A DNA stretch of 64,000 nucleotides, taken from Aedes albopictus. Taxonomy: Eukaryota; Arthropoda; Insecta; Diptera; Culicidae. The notes beneath the pieces were generated by a model. It worked only from the letters and a program-made list of their open reading frames with translations. It was not told the DNA's origin and made no database searches. Below, one piece after another: positions 11,280-23,163 of the stretch (position 1 is its first letter; the number at the start of each line of letters is the position of its first letter). Both the position numbers and the translations under genes were made by a program. The stretch lies in NCBI RefSeq assembly GCF_035046485.1, contig NC_085138.1:23902800-23966799 (forward strand), given 5' to 3'.

Positions 11280-11490
11280 AGGGGTGTTCCAGAGTGTTTC
11301 AGGAGGTCTCAGGTGATCTCGGGACGTTTTAGAGGGTACCAAGGGGTTCTTGAGGAGTACCTGGAGGTCTCAAGAGCGTTTCATGGGATTGAGAAGATAT
11401 CAGGAGATATCTCAGGGCATTTCAGGGTGTCTCAGTGGAGTTTCAGGAGGGCTCCAGGGGGTCTGAGAGGAGTTCCAACGGAACTTCCTA
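11280..11490 (+). repeat. GTTTCAGG/GGTCTCAGG minisatellite
   Basis: Short degenerate units of the form GTTTCAGGAGGTCTCAGG repeat through this stretch. It is different from the GAATTCC-type 12-bp array. The 99-codon frame crossing it (11313-11612) is a product of the repeat. Confidence 0.6.
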
Positions 11491-11989
11491 GATTCTCAGT
11501 AGAAACGGCCTTAACCCTAGTAAGATGTTGGGCTCTTTACGACCCAGACAGGCTCGCTAAATGTGCACTACGCTATCGTGGTGCTAAAACCCCCTGGAAC
11601 TCCCTTCTTTAGAGCTCTTTGGGAACTTCCTGGAAACGATATCGAAGAAAATCATTAGGATTTTTTTGTAAAATTAAACGATCATAAAGATTTTTGCTCT
11701 GGTCTCTGGAATGAAAGCGGTTTGTGTTTTCATGTTAACTCATTCTGGAAGAGGATAGTATTTTATGTGAATGTATTGAAAGATTCCAACTCGCAACTCG
11801 TAGCAAGTCCAAATTTTCTCAGCACTCTTCGTAATTATTAAACTCGGCAAACCTCGTTGTATGCTCGTGATAAAAAAGACATTTTTTCTATTCATTCCAT
11901 AAGTAATTAGGGGATTAGTGCCCTTCTTCAGCATATGCCCTTATATTCATCCCATTTCAAAAACAGGCGATTAAGGAATCGATTTATTT

Positions 11990-12124
11990 CCAAGTAGCAT
12001 TTTTTAGTCAAATAGACTAGAAGAGGTTCTTAGAATCATCATAAAACCAAAGTAAAAAGTATTAGGATCATAACGGTTTCCAAAACCTCTACAAGATTAA
12101 TTGGTCATCAAAATGTTACTTGGG
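11990..12124. mobile_element. Small MITE with CCCAAGTAACAT ends
   Basis: CCAAGTAGCATTTT at 11990 is mirrored by AAAATGTTACTTGGG ending at about 12124. It shares its terminal CCCAAGTAAC with the palindromic MITE at 40934-41104. Confidence 0.6.
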
Positions 12125-13775
12125 ATTCAATTCTTTTTGTTGTATGCATGCTCAAGACTTCAAAAAAAATACAAAAATTGAAAAAAAATAGCGCTTATAC
12201 TTGGTTAGGGTGGTAAAAAACCTGAACAACGCAGCGGTGGACTTCATTCCACTTTAACTATCCGGGAATGCAAACAATTTCTCTGAGAAACCACACCGCT
12301 GAAAAGTACAATCAAGTCGCCTGCAATATAAATTGTTGCGCGAGTTTTTTCTCAGCGTACACCATCCTAGCTACCTCGCATTGAAGCACCATCTCCAAGG
12401 CAATTGTCCCCAGTCAGTGCAATGTTGTATTGATTCCTGGAGCAAGTCTTGTTATATTAGCCATGCTGAGAAGCATATTTGCATGGCAGCGCCAGCGTGT
12501 GAGAAAAATTGAATGTCTGTTGGCGTCAGTGACTGTAAATAGTTTTTAGTTCACGGCCAATAACTACCACCTGCTTTGGGGGAAGATTTAACCTTCCTGT
12601 TCAGGAAAATGGGTGGTTTTATGGAGACACTTTTGGATTCAGAGGAAATGTGAATTCTAACTTGGATGAATGGTTGATAATTGAAAGAAGTTGTTCATCT
12701 AAACGGGAATTTCCTCAGTATCTTGCTTTGAGTGAAATTCTAGCGAGAAATTGTTCAACAGCACAGACAACTTCACTCTTTTCCAATGATCAATGACCAC
12801 AGAACTAAAAATTAACGTCACCTCTAGATAGCTATTCAAACAACCTTACAATGCTAAACAGTTTGTTACAAAGTAAAGTCTTGTTCACATGTCACAAGTC
12901 TTTTGCAATGATGCACAACTCTCGATTTTTTTTTTTGATTTCTTGAAAAACCTAAAAGACAAAATTTCCTCTCGAAAGCACAATCTGCATATGAAAGATT
13001 TTATATGCGAATCATAATCCAGAGATGTCCATAGTTGAGGAGACGAACATCGCCCACAGGAAACTAGTGTTGATTTGATTTATTGAAACTTCTGCTATCA
13101 AGTTGTATTGTTTTACATCTGGTCCTGCTTCCAGACAAGTCACGAACCAGAACAAGCCAAAGAAATGTGTTGCCTCTTTTCGATGAACTTTGTGTATCGT
13201 CTACCAGAGGAGCAGGAATCACGTGCCTTATGCTCCTCTACGGTGGTGGGAAATGTTCTGCTCTGCTTTAAATAAGAGTGAAGCATGCCTATATTGGATA
13301 CGGAGACAAGTTGGAGTGAGTGTGGGGACGATGACATCCGGGTATTACGATGCATACATAAATATATTCAAGTAACTATGAAACGTAATGCCGGAAAATC
13401 CTATTGAGGGGTTATGACACGAGCAACCCGATCGCACGTGATTGGAACATTTATTTCATTGCACTGGTTGGTAAATATAAATTCTCGAGTTCGGATCAAA
13501 TTTGTTTGCTTTCGACCGGAAAGTAATATAAACAATTTTAATTTACGTTCGGATGTGAAAAGGCTTTTAATTGCCTTCTTGTTTTTTTTTTTCAAATTTG
13601 CTAATCATTCATTCGAATGCAATCAATTTGTTTGGTTTTAGTTCTTATTTAATCATGGAAATCGATTAACAGCGGCTTTCCAAAACTTTCTCCCCGGGTA
13701 ACCGAGTAGTTTGATTTTTTGTTTCTTTTCAGCGATTTTGAATTAGGGCTAAACTGGTGTTGCTTCTGGGGATTC
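12125..13775. other. Intronic sequence without recognised features
   Basis: About 1.6 kb of mixed sequence with no repeat ends, no coding frame above about 75 codons and no recognised family. This is one of the few longer parts of intron 1 that I cannot assign to a repeat. Confidence 0.45.
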
Positions 13776-13779
13776 CTCT

Positions 13780-14930
13780 AGGCCATTTCATCTCTTCACG
13801 GAGTCCTTCCGATGATTACTTCTAGAATTTTATATAAGGATTTCTACAAAAAAAAGTCTTTCTGGGAATCCTCCGTGAATTACTCAGGTAGATTCTTTCT
13901 TATTCCTTTATTATTCTCTCCAGGATATACTTCCAGTAAATTTTTCAGAAGTTCTATTAACAGGTGCCCACAATAGTTTAGTCTTTAACTTCTCGGGAAA
14001 TTCCTTTGAGATAATTATCCAGAAATTCGATTCAGGGATTTCTGCAGAAATTTCTGAAATACTCCCAGAAGACTCCTGGCGAATTTCTTTAAAAAAAAAC
14101 AACTTCTAGGAGATTTCCACAACTAACATCTGAAGGAATATCACAAACAACTCGTGGACAATTTCCGGAAGGACTTTCTGGAGAATTTCCAGAAAGAACT
14201 TCTGGAAAATTTCCAGAATGAACTCCAACAATTTCTGGAGGATTCCCAAAAAGATGTCTTCTTTTCAAGAAAAAAAATCTGATTCACAGTAGAAACTCAC
14301 GGAAGGATTTCCTGGAGGATTCTCTGAAGGAAGTCTTGAAGAAAATAGCCTGTTGGAAATCCTGGATAATTTGTAAAGACGAATTTAGAGAGAATTCAGC
14401 GGAAGCTATTGAAGTCACTCATATACAAATGTATGGATGAATTTCAGAAGGAACTCCAACAGGATTCGCAAAAAGAATCTTGGGATCCTGGTTGGTGCAC
14501 AATCCGAGAAGGTTTTTTTTCTGAAATAACCCAAAAGGAACCCCTTAAATAGTCTCACATGAAACTGCTGGTAGAAATCCAGGAAGAACTTTTAGAAAAC
14601 CCCCAGAAGGATGATGATGTACCTGGGCCTCAGAAGGATTTCCAGAAGGAATTTCAGAATAAATTTCAGACAAAAAAATAGAAGAAATTCCGTGGAGGAA
14701 CTGCTTGAGGAATTTCAGATAGAACATTTGGATGAATCTCAGGAAAACATCTTTGGTAACTCATAATCAATTTCTTGAGAGTTTCAATTCCTGCTGCAAT
14801 TTCAAAAATCCGCGAACGAATTCTTGGAGGATATCAAAAAAAAGTAATGGCGAATTCCTGTTGAAACTTATAATGGAAATCTCGAAAGAATTCCTCGAAA
14901 AATCATGGAAGAACTCCTTGTGGATTTTCC
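13780..14930. repeat. Degenerate 12-bp repeat array, both orientations
   Basis: It begins in the TTCCTCC / GATTTCTGCAG orientation and switches near 14.1 kb to the GAATTTCCAGAA / GGAGGATTTCC orientation. The open frames here (for example 14545-14727 and 14732-14986) are repeat-derived. Confidence 0.55.
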
Positions 14931-14935
14931 GCAGA

Positions 14936-16010
14936 GCATTTTTTATTATCGTACAAATTGGGCCGAAGGGTCTCAGATTTTCATGAAAATTTTTCAACAG
15001 GCTGGGCTCATGAATATATGAACAAAAAAAAATTGAGAGAAAATCAAGGTCGCATATTTTCCCGGAAAACTGGGGTGGAAATTCTTTTTTTTCCTGACAC
15101 TACTTACTTAGAAAAAGCATAACTCAAGAACGAAGCATCATAGATACAAAGTTTTTTTAGGAAATGAAAGCAAAATTTCTCAGAAAGCCTGAAATTTTTG
15201 GAATGTACTTGAACTTTTTTTTTCTTTCTTGAGTTATAATCAATTTTGTGAAAAATAACCATGTACGCATATATTATATGGTCATATTTCACATAATTGG
15301 CCATAACTCGAGAACGAAAAACAAGTGCATTCCAAAAATTTCAGCCATCAAAGCTTATGAAACTATCTTCTCAAAAATATTGTTTTGAAAATTTTTCGCG
15401 AGTTTGGGCATAGTTTTTCCTGCTTTTCTTTATGAATTTCCCCAACGGTGGAAAATTTTGTGCAAAACTTTTTCCACTTCATACTTTTTTTGGATACCTG
15501 AGAAAATTTGCTTTCATTTTCTAAAAAACTTTGTTTTTGCGATGCTTCGTTCATGAGTTATGATTTTTCAAAGAAAAGGCTTATATGACACATTTGGGCA
15601 TTTTTCAACAAAATTGGCCATAACTCAAAAATGAAACAAAAAGTGCATTCCAAAAGTTTCAGCGATTAAAGCTTATGGAATAACCTTCTCAACTTTTATC
15701 TCAACTGTGGAAAAATTTGTGGAAAACTTTTTCCAGTTCATATTTTTTTTGGATTTCTGAGAAATTTTGCTTCCATTTTCTAAAAAAAAACTTTGTTTCT
15801 ATGATGCTTCGTTTTTGAGTTATTATTTTTCAAAGTAAGTAGTGTCAGGGGAAAACAAAGAATTTCTACCTGAGTTTTCCGGAAAATTAGGCGACCCTGA
15901 ATTTATCTCATTTTTTTTGTTCATATATCCATGAGCCCTGCCTGTGGAAAATGTTTCATGAAAATCTGGGATCTTTCGGCCCAATCCCGTACGGTAATAA
16001 AAAAAATGCC
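14936..16010. mobile_element. 1.1-kb foldback element
   Basis: The left arm GCATTTTTTATTATCGTAC...GGGCCGAAGGGTCTCAG is mirrored by the right arm ending GTACGGTAATAAAAAAAATG at 16010. The arms stay alignable for at least ~150 bp, through CATGAATATATGAAC and the CTGACACTACTTAC / GTAAGTAGTGTCAG pair. The interior repeats GAGTTATNATTTTTCAAAG and CAAAAAGTGCATTCC-type blocks. It is non-coding and sits between two 12-bp arrays. Confidence 0.75.
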
Positions 16011-16084
16011 CTACTACGAAAACTCCAGAAGAAACATCTAGAGAAATATTAAAATATTTTCATGGCATGGAAGGCAAAGAGAGC

Positions 16085-16275
16085 TACGTGTTCCAGTGGC
16101 TATCACTTCTGATTCCAATATGTGTAAGATTCTGGGTTCAACCCTTGATCCGTCTCTTTCCTCCTAGTTTGAATCTTTCTATCTGCTTTCTACTTTTTCT
16201 CTACATATATAACCTCTATTCAAGTGTTTACAGCCATCGCTAGAACCAGAAACGGATTAAAGAAGCCGTTTCCAT
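16085..16275 (+). mobile_element. SINE-like unit 'Y' with tRNA-like head
   Basis: GTGGCTATCACTTCTGATTCC and CTGGGTTCAACCC (box-B-like) are followed by the Y body: TCTTTCCTCCTAGTTTGAATC, then CAGCCATCGCTAGAACCAG and AAACGGATTAAAGAAGCCG. The head is shared with 54880-54985, the body with 3137 and 56130. Confidence 0.5.
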
Positions 16276-16289
16276 ACCAGGAAAAATTC

Positions 16290-19180
16290 TTTGATGAATT
16301 CCTGGAAAAGATGATGAACGGATTTCTGTAATTTGTGACCGAACCCCCGAATAAATTTTTGAAAAGATCTCGAGAGGAATTTCTGAAGGAATCACTACAT
16401 GAATTCCTGGAGTAATCCCTGAAAGAACTTCCGGAGCAATTCCTGGAAAAATTCCTGGAGAAATCCCTAGAGGAATTCCTGCTGGTTACCTGGAGTAAAC
16501 CCTGTAGGAATCCCTGGATAAATTCCTGGAGGAATCCCTGAAGAAATTTCTGAAGAAATCTCTTGGGGAATTCCGGGATGAATTCCAGGAAAAATTTCTG
16601 GGGGAATCCTTGGAGGAATTTTTGTACAAATTCCTGGAGGAATCCCTAGATGAATTCTTGAAGAAATCCCTGGAGGAATTCCTGGAGAAATCCCTGAAGC
16701 AATTCCTTCAGGAATGTCAGGAGGATATCATGGAGGAGCTTCTGGATAAATTCCTGGGAGCAATTTCTGAAAGTATACCTCAAGGAATTCCTGGAGAAAT
16801 CGCTAGAGGAGTTCTTGAAGGAATCCCTGGAGGAATTTCTGAAGGAATAACTGGAGGATTTTCTGGAGGCATCTCTGGAGAAACTCGTGAACGAATGCCT
16901 GAAGCAATCCCTGGAAGAACTCACGGAGCAATCCCTATATGAATTCTTAGAGAAATGCTGCCGCTGAGTTCAGGCCTGAGTGGCCTCTGCTGTACATAGT
17001 AGCCGTCTCCATTATGGTCTCCATTCTACTCGGTCCATGGCTTTGTGTCTCCAGTTCCGCACTCTGCGAAGGATCCGCAGATCGTCCTCCAGCTGATCGA
17101 CCCATACCTTAGAGAAACTCCTGGAGGTATTCTTGAATAAATTCGTGAAGGAATTTCTAACGGAATTCCTAATGAAATTTCTGTGGAATACCTGGAGGAG
17201 TCTCTGGAAAAATACCTCGAGAATTTCCTGAAGAAATTATATACTTATTGAAACTTCTGGAGAAATTCTTTGAAGAATCCCTGGGAGAATTCTAAAAAAA
17301 CAACCTGGAGGAATTCCTGGGAGGATTTCCTGAAGCAATTTCTGAAGGAACTTCTGGACAAATTCCTGGTGGAATCCCAAGTGGAACTCGTCTTGGAACT
17401 CGTAGAGAAATTTCTCGAGGAATTCTTAGGGGAATCCCTGAATGAATTCATGAAGGAATTTTTAGAGGAATTTTGAGAGGAATCTCTGAAGAAATTCGTA
17501 GAAGAATTTCTGGTGGAATTAATGAAGAAATCTGTGGAAGAATCCATTCCTAAGAGGAATCCCTGAAAAAGTTCCTGGAAAATTCCTGGTAGAATTCCAG
17601 GTGGAATTTCCGGAGTAATCCCAGAAGTAATCTCTGGAAGAATCCTTGGATGAGAAATTCTTGAATAAACTCCTGGAGAAAACATTGAAAGAAAGCCCGA
17701 AAGAATCCCTGAATAAAAACCTGGAGGAATCCCTGGAGGATTTCCTGAGGAAACTCCTGGAGGAATTGATGTAGGAGTTTCCGAAGGAAATTCTGAAGGA
17801 ATTCCTGGATCAATTCCTAGGCAAATTTCTGGTGGAGTTCCTGAAGAAATACCTGGGCTAATTCCCGGAGGAATTCTTGATGGAATGCCTAGAAGAATCC
17901 CTGGAGAAATACCTGAATGAAATCCTAGAGGAATTCCTGAAGAAATTCCTGGGGTGAGGACTCCCTATATGTAATCCTGAAGCCTCTGGAGAAATTCCTG
18001 GAAACATGCCTGTAGGAATTCCTGGAGAAATCTCAAGAGAAATTCAATGAGAAATCTTTAGATGAATTGCTGGAGGAATCCTGGCATGAATTCCATGAGG
18101 TATCCCTAGAGAAATCCCTGGAGGAATTTCTTAATGATTTCCTTGAAGAATCACAGGAGCATTTTCAGGAGAAATCTCTGAATAAATTCGTGGAGGAATC
18201 AATGGAAGAATTCCTGCAGGAATCTCTATGGAGCAATCTTTGGAGGAATTCCTAGAGGAATCTCTTGATGAATTCCTGGAGGAATTCCTAGACGAATCCC
18301 TGTAAGTTTTTTAAAGGAATCCCTGCAGGTATTCCCAAAGGAATCCTGGCAGAATTTCTGGAGGAATCCCTTGAGAAATCCAAGGAGCAATTCCAGAGAG
18401 AATTCCAGAAGGAGTTTCTGTAGAAATCCCAGGAAGAAGTACTGAAGATATCGCTGAAATTCCTGAGGAAATCTTAAACTAAAGGAATTCTTAAAGAAGT
18501 ACTTATCTTTCTAGCAGTTCCTGAAAAACCCCAGGAGGAATATCGGAAGCAATCCGAAGCGAAATTCCCTAGGGAATCTCTTAACAGTTCCTAAAGGAAG
18601 AGATGGATCAACTCCTGGGGGAGTTTCTAAAAGAATTCCAGGAGAAATTCCTGAAGGAATCCTAAGAAGAGTTCTTGGATACATTTTCAAAATAATCCCT
18701 GAAGTTGTTCCTGAAAGAAACACAAAATGAATTTTCGGGTGAATCCCGTGAGGAATTCTTGGAGGAATTTTGGAAGAAATTCCATTAGGAATCCCGGAAG
18801 AAATCCCATGAGGAATTCTTAGGGGATTTCAGGATAGCTTTCTTAGTGAATTTCTGGAAGAATTTCTGTAGGAATCCTAGGATAAAAAATCTGAAAAAAT
18901 CCATGTCTGCAGTAATTTCTGGACGAACTCTTGTAGGGATACTTAGATGGACTCCTAAAGGATTTTTTGTAGAAAATTTTTGAATAATCTCTAGTAAAAT
19001 TATCGGAAAGAATTTCTGGAAGACATTCCTGCTAAAATACTTTGAATAATTCCAGATGGAATTAATGGAGCAATCTGTAGCGGAATTCTGGAAAATATAT
19101 GGAAAAATCACTGAAAAAATACCTGCAGAAATACCTTAAAGGATCTCTGGAGAAATTCCTGAAGGAAAACTCGAAAAAAG
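16290..19180 (+). repeat. 2.9-kb degenerate 12-bp minisatellite, GAGGAATTCCTG type
   Basis: Units such as GAGGAATCCCTG, GAGAAATCCCTG and AAGGAATTCCTG follow one another at 12-bp steps. Because 12 is a multiple of 3, no-stop phases translate into EEFLEESL-type runs on the + strand and NSSRDSFRNSS-type runs on the - strand. This explains long but meaningless frames such as 16610-16942 (+) and 17245-17685 (-). A short unrelated insert (GCTGCCGCTGAGTTCAGG to about 17105) breaks the array near 16960. Smaller arrays of the same family lie at 5.5, 8.4-9.0, 13.8-14.9, 38.6-39.9, 40.3-40.7 and 42.7-44.1 kb. Confidence 0.85.
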
Positions 19181-19284
19181 CAGTGGGACAATTTACATGT
19201 CGTGCGCCCATGCCGCAGTCATCTCAAGTCAGCCCCCCTCCCCTGGGTCCCCTCCAGGAAAAAATCCTAGCTACGCCAATGTCG

Positions 19285-19930
19285 GGGACCTCTTGACGGA
19301 CGGACGTGAGGTGATCGAAAGATGAAAGCAGCACTTCAATGAACACCTAAATGGCATGGAGAACGTAGACACGAGAGACCAAGACAACAGAGGACACGAT
19401 TATGCCAGTGTAGCAGAGGATAGAAATTATCCAACGCTGGCTGAGGGATGCCATTCACTAGCTCAAAACCAAAAAAGCATCTGGTAAGGATGCTATATCA
19501 CAGTTGAATTCATCAAGATGGGCACAAACAAAATGGGTACCTGTCTGCACCGGTTGATAGTCAGGATCTGGAAAACCGAACAACTATCGGAGGAGTGGAA
19601 GAAAGGGTAATTCTGCCAAATTCACAAGAAAGACAACCATTTGGAATGTGAGAACTTCAGAGCTACCACCATTTGGAATGGTATCTACGAAGTGCTATCC
19701 CTGTCACCTGAAACAATTGAGCTCGCGGGAAATTCTCAAGTCAGCTTCATCAAAGACCGATCGACAACGAACAAGAACATCACCATACGGCTAATCCTCC
19801 AAAAATGCCGTACCAGGTCCCAACGCATCACCTGTTCATGGACTCCAATGCGGCATATGACAGTATCGACAGCACAGAGCCATGGGAAATCGTGGACGAA
19901 AACGGCTTTCCTGGGAAGCTGAATTATTCT
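19285..19930 (+). pseudogene. RTE-clade retrotransposon relic (RT domain)
   Basis: The DNA aligns with the RT-coding part of the better RTE copies at 46180-46850 and 49592-51772 (reverse), including GACGGACGTGAGGTGATCGAAAG, ACCGGTTGATAGTCAGGATC and the ATGACAGTATCGACAG region of the first RT aspartate block. Many frameshifts and stops interrupt the frame. It is truncated at both ends and adjoins the 12-bp array. Confidence 0.75.
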
Positions 19931-20287
19931 TGCCATATTTTTTTAAGAACGATCTTTCAACGGGTATTGTATTCAAAATGACTTCCAGCAAAAGACCTAC
20001 GCTTACTCTCGAACATTAGAAATTAGGAAATATTTCTATACGATGGAAAATATCTTGACAAGATAATTAAGTGCTTATGACAGCTGCGACAACCACAGCA
20101 AAATTGGTGCTACCACCAGTAGAGAATATATCATCTACCGAAATAATACTGATCGGTGAGGATGATGCCGCACGTCGTCATGGGACCGGCACCCAATTTA
20201 GAGCTACGTGATTTATAATGATTGAATTTGATGATAGGAACCAATATGCATCACCATAATCTAATGCTGACAGCAGCGCCAAGTACC

Positions 20288-20679
20288 CAGTGTTGGTAAA
20301 AACTCAAATTCTCACATCTCATGGGTGAGTTGTTTCACGCGCGATTCTTGACTCGCCAAACTCACCGCCGAAAAAATCATGCATGAGTTGACTCATGATT
20401 TCACTCATTCCTTTATTTCTTGGTGTTCTTAATGTTTACATCGAAGTTTTTAGGATTGTATGATAGAACAAAAGCAAACCTAGCGTACAACAACATTGAA
20501 TGCCGTTCAAATTGATTTGGATTCGTTTTACAAGCGAACGAGATTTCGGCGCTTGACTCGTGAGTGCCGAATTTTGCATGAAATTCTCGCGCGTGAGAAA
20601 ACGATTCAGAATCACTTGTGAGTTTGCTCACGCAGGAGCGGTTCATGAGTGTGCTTTGAGTGTGAGTTTACCAACACTG
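20288..20679. mobile_element. hAT-type MITE with 8-bp target duplication CAAGTACC
   Basis: The ends CAGTGTTGGTAAA (20288) and TTTACCAACACTG (to 20679) are perfect inverted repeats. Direct duplications CAAGTACC flank them exactly at 20280-20287 and 20680-20687. Eight-bp duplications with CAGTG-type termini define the hAT superfamily. The interior carries repeated TGAGT/ACTCA motifs near both ends, as expected for subterminal transposase sites. It has no coding capacity. Confidence 0.9.
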
Positions 20680-21355
20680 CAAGTACCCACGTCACACAGT
20701 ATCCTAAAGTCTTGCACGGAGCACGGCGATGCGGCATATTCAAGCCATTCTCTACGGGGGGGAATTCGTCCTGTTCACAGCTGACAGCTATAAATTACCG
20801 TTAAGTGAAATTTCGCGGCAGCAGCCGTGGGAAATTAATTAGGTGACGAGAGATTTTTATCCTCATCATCGACGAATGCGGGAAATTTGCGGCTTACAGC
20901 ATTATGCATATGAGATTATGGAGAGTTGTGAGTTCCATGCTATGCGGAGCCAAAAGAGGACGATGCGGCTGAATTTATTATGTATACATTTCCATCGTTC
21001 AGATTAGTTCAGTACAGTAGAAATTTTGGGTATTACGTCGCAAGGGAAAGTTGTGATATCCTACTGCTTTTCGTGGCATTTGTAGAATATTGCTCGATCA
21101 GTGAGTATCTAGCAAACAACTGTTCGCTAAAGAGATTCAGAAAACGTAGGATAGAAATTTACTTCATCATATGCGCTAATTCCCGTCATATCAGATGAAA
21201 ACAGCCTGAGTTATAGCAGAAAAGTGCCCAAAACAGAAGCCCTGCCGAGATAGGTCAACTTCCCTACCATCATCAGGTATCAGAAGGCCTCTCCAGAGGC
21301 ACGTTATCCTCCATTTGAGATATTTATATCATCGCCTTTATTATTCCAGCTTATT
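20680..21355. other. Intronic spacer
   Basis: No clear element. CCAGAGGCACGTTATCCTCC near 21293 recurs at 27060 as CTAGAGGCACGTTCTCCTCC, so a dispersed repeat crosses both places. Confidence 0.35.
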
Positions 21356-21359
21356 CCAA

Positions 21360-21483
21360 TACGACATCGAAAGGCACGTTGTCAAAGGCACCCTCGATAT
21401 CTAAGAAAACACTCAAGCAGGATTGCATTTCAGCAAATGCCTTCTCAATATCGTGAACAACCTTGTGGAAAAGAGGCACAATC
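21360..21483 (-). pseudogene. LOA-like retrotransposon, RT part downstream of the Feilai insertion
   Basis: On the - strand the sequence encodes HKVVHDIEKAFAEM and then FLDIEGAFDNVPFDVV, the conserved RT motif A region with its catalytic aspartate, followed by a stop. It continues the RT frame that is interrupted by the SINE at 21484-21763. Everything beyond motif A is missing. Confidence 0.75.
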
Positions 21484-21763
21484 TCCCTCTCTTCTTGGCG
21501 TAACGTCCTCATTGGGACAAAGCCTGCTTCTCAGCTTAGTGTTCTATGAGCACTTCCACAGTTATTAACTGAGAGCTTCCTCTGCCAATGACCATTTTGC
21601 ATGCGTATATCGTGTGGCAGGCACGAAGATACTCTATGCCCAAGGAAGTCAAGGAAATTTCCTTTACGAAAAGATCCTGGACCGACCGGGAATCGAACCC
21701 GTCACCCTCAGCATTGTCATGCTGAATACCCGTGCGTTTACCGCCTCAGCTATATGGGCCCTC
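21484..21763 (-). mobile_element. Feilai-type tRNA-derived SINE
   Basis: On the - strand the unit begins GGCCCATATAGCTGAGGCGG (box A region), has a perfect box B GGGTTCGATTCCC (+ strand 21688-21700) and continues TCCAGGATCTTTTCGTAAAG...GTCATTGGCAGAGGAAGC, ending GAAGAGAGGGAGA. I recognise this as the Feilai family of Aedes. It is about 280 bp, appears full-length, and splits the RT frame of the LOA-like element. Confidence 0.9.
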
Positions 21764-23163
21764 AGTGGACTCATCAAATTGGTAGGCATGTTGGTTCACA
21801 TGAAGAGCCACATTGGCCAGATGAACATCACGGATGTGATGATCCACAATGCGGTCTAAGCATTTCAGAAGAAAAGAGGTCAAACTGATAGGTCTGATAC
21901 TCTTTGCTTCTTCATACGATGCACGACTCATTTTCGGAATTAACTTCACAGTTATATCCCGCCAAGATTTGGGAATATACCCTGTAGCAAAACTGCCAAC
22001 AAGTAGTTGTTTCAAAACATGTTTGAAATGATCAAATCCATTCTGAAGCAAAATAGGATAAATCCCATCTGCCCCAGAGGATTTGAAAGGAGCAAAGCTA
22101 TTAAGTGCCCACTCAATCGATTCTATAGTTACAATACTCCGAGTCGAGGCCAGGGAATCATAACTACAAGAAAAGACATCAGGTTCATCCGAAGATGTAA
22201 TATCCATACATCCAGGGGAATGTGTGTGCTGAATAAGCATTCCAGAACTTCCTCATCAGAAGAAGTCAGATCGCCATTTGGCAAACGAAGTTCGTTCACT
22301 CGGAAATCCTTAGATTTCGCAAGGATTTTGCTCAACCGACTGACTTTACTCAAACTGGAAACATTTGTACAAAGATTTTTCCAGCCGGATCGTTCAGCAG
22401 ACCGGAGAGCTTTCTTGTAGGCCTTGTGAGCCGACCTGAAAGCCTCCGAACCAGGCGAACGTCGTCTGTTCCAACTCTTTCTACATTGTTTCCTGAGTTT
22501 CGCCAGAGCAGAGTTCCACCAAGGGGTTCCTCTTGTGTTCTTCACAGACCGCAGAGGGCAAGCTTCTTCAAAAGCTTCCATGATGAAGGCCGTTGTAGTA
22601 TCAACGGCATCATCTAAATCACTTGGATTGCCAATGGATGGTGAGTATCCATGAAATTTGGCCGCAACCAAATCAGTAAAAATATCCCAGTTTGTTGACC
22701 GGGGATTCCTGAAACGCAATGTTTGCGAAGTAACATTTAAATGTTCAAAAAAGATGTAGCGATGGTCAGATAAAGATTCTTCATCTGACACATGCCAATT
22801 GGTCAGTCCGTGACTTATTCTACTAGAGCAAAGCGTTATGTCTAACACTTCCTCTCTAGCAAATACCATGAAGGTTGGGCGGTTGCCTATGTTAAATAAT
22901 GCAAGATCTGTACTACTTAAATACTCCATCAAACTGGAGCCTCTCAAGTTAATGTCTGAGCTGCCCCAGATGATATGGTGGGAATTATCATCACTGCCAA
23001 CAATTAGCGGAAGGCCTTTTGAAGTGCAGTATGCGATGACTTGCTTGAAGGCATCCGTAGGGTTGTTCATCATGTGGTAAATAAACTGAACAATAGACGT
23101 ATTTCCTGTTGAGGTTTCCAAGAGATACATCAATTGTGATAGCACATAGATCTCTGGTGGTTA
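21764..23163 (-). pseudogene. LOA/Lian-like non-LTR retrotransposon ORF2 (EN C-terminal half, linker, RT N-terminus)
   Basis: From 23145 down to 22129 a 338-codon frame carries the endonuclease end: GSDDNSHHIIWGSS (catalytic D/N/H type), SSTDLALFNIGNRPTF, LDITLCSS and the DHRYI motif. A linker follows (CPLRSVKNTRGTPWWNSALAKL). A frameshift near 22.2 kb moves to 22240-21746, encoding the RT start: SFAPFKSSGADGIYPILLQ, YIPKSWRDITVKLIPK and SIRPISLTSFLLKCLDRIVD. A Feilai SINE then interrupts. The motif order and wording fit the LOA clade (Lian family of Aedes). It is broken by insertions and frameshifts; a sister copy lies at 58.5-63.0 kb (+). Confidence 0.8.

Noticed and set aside
16610..17813. 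Long open frames on both strands (up to 146 codons) with EEFLEESL- or NSSRDS-like sequence
   Set aside because: They arise from a 12-bp repeat, which keeps any stop-free phase open; composition follows the DNA unit and there is no start, splice or domain support.
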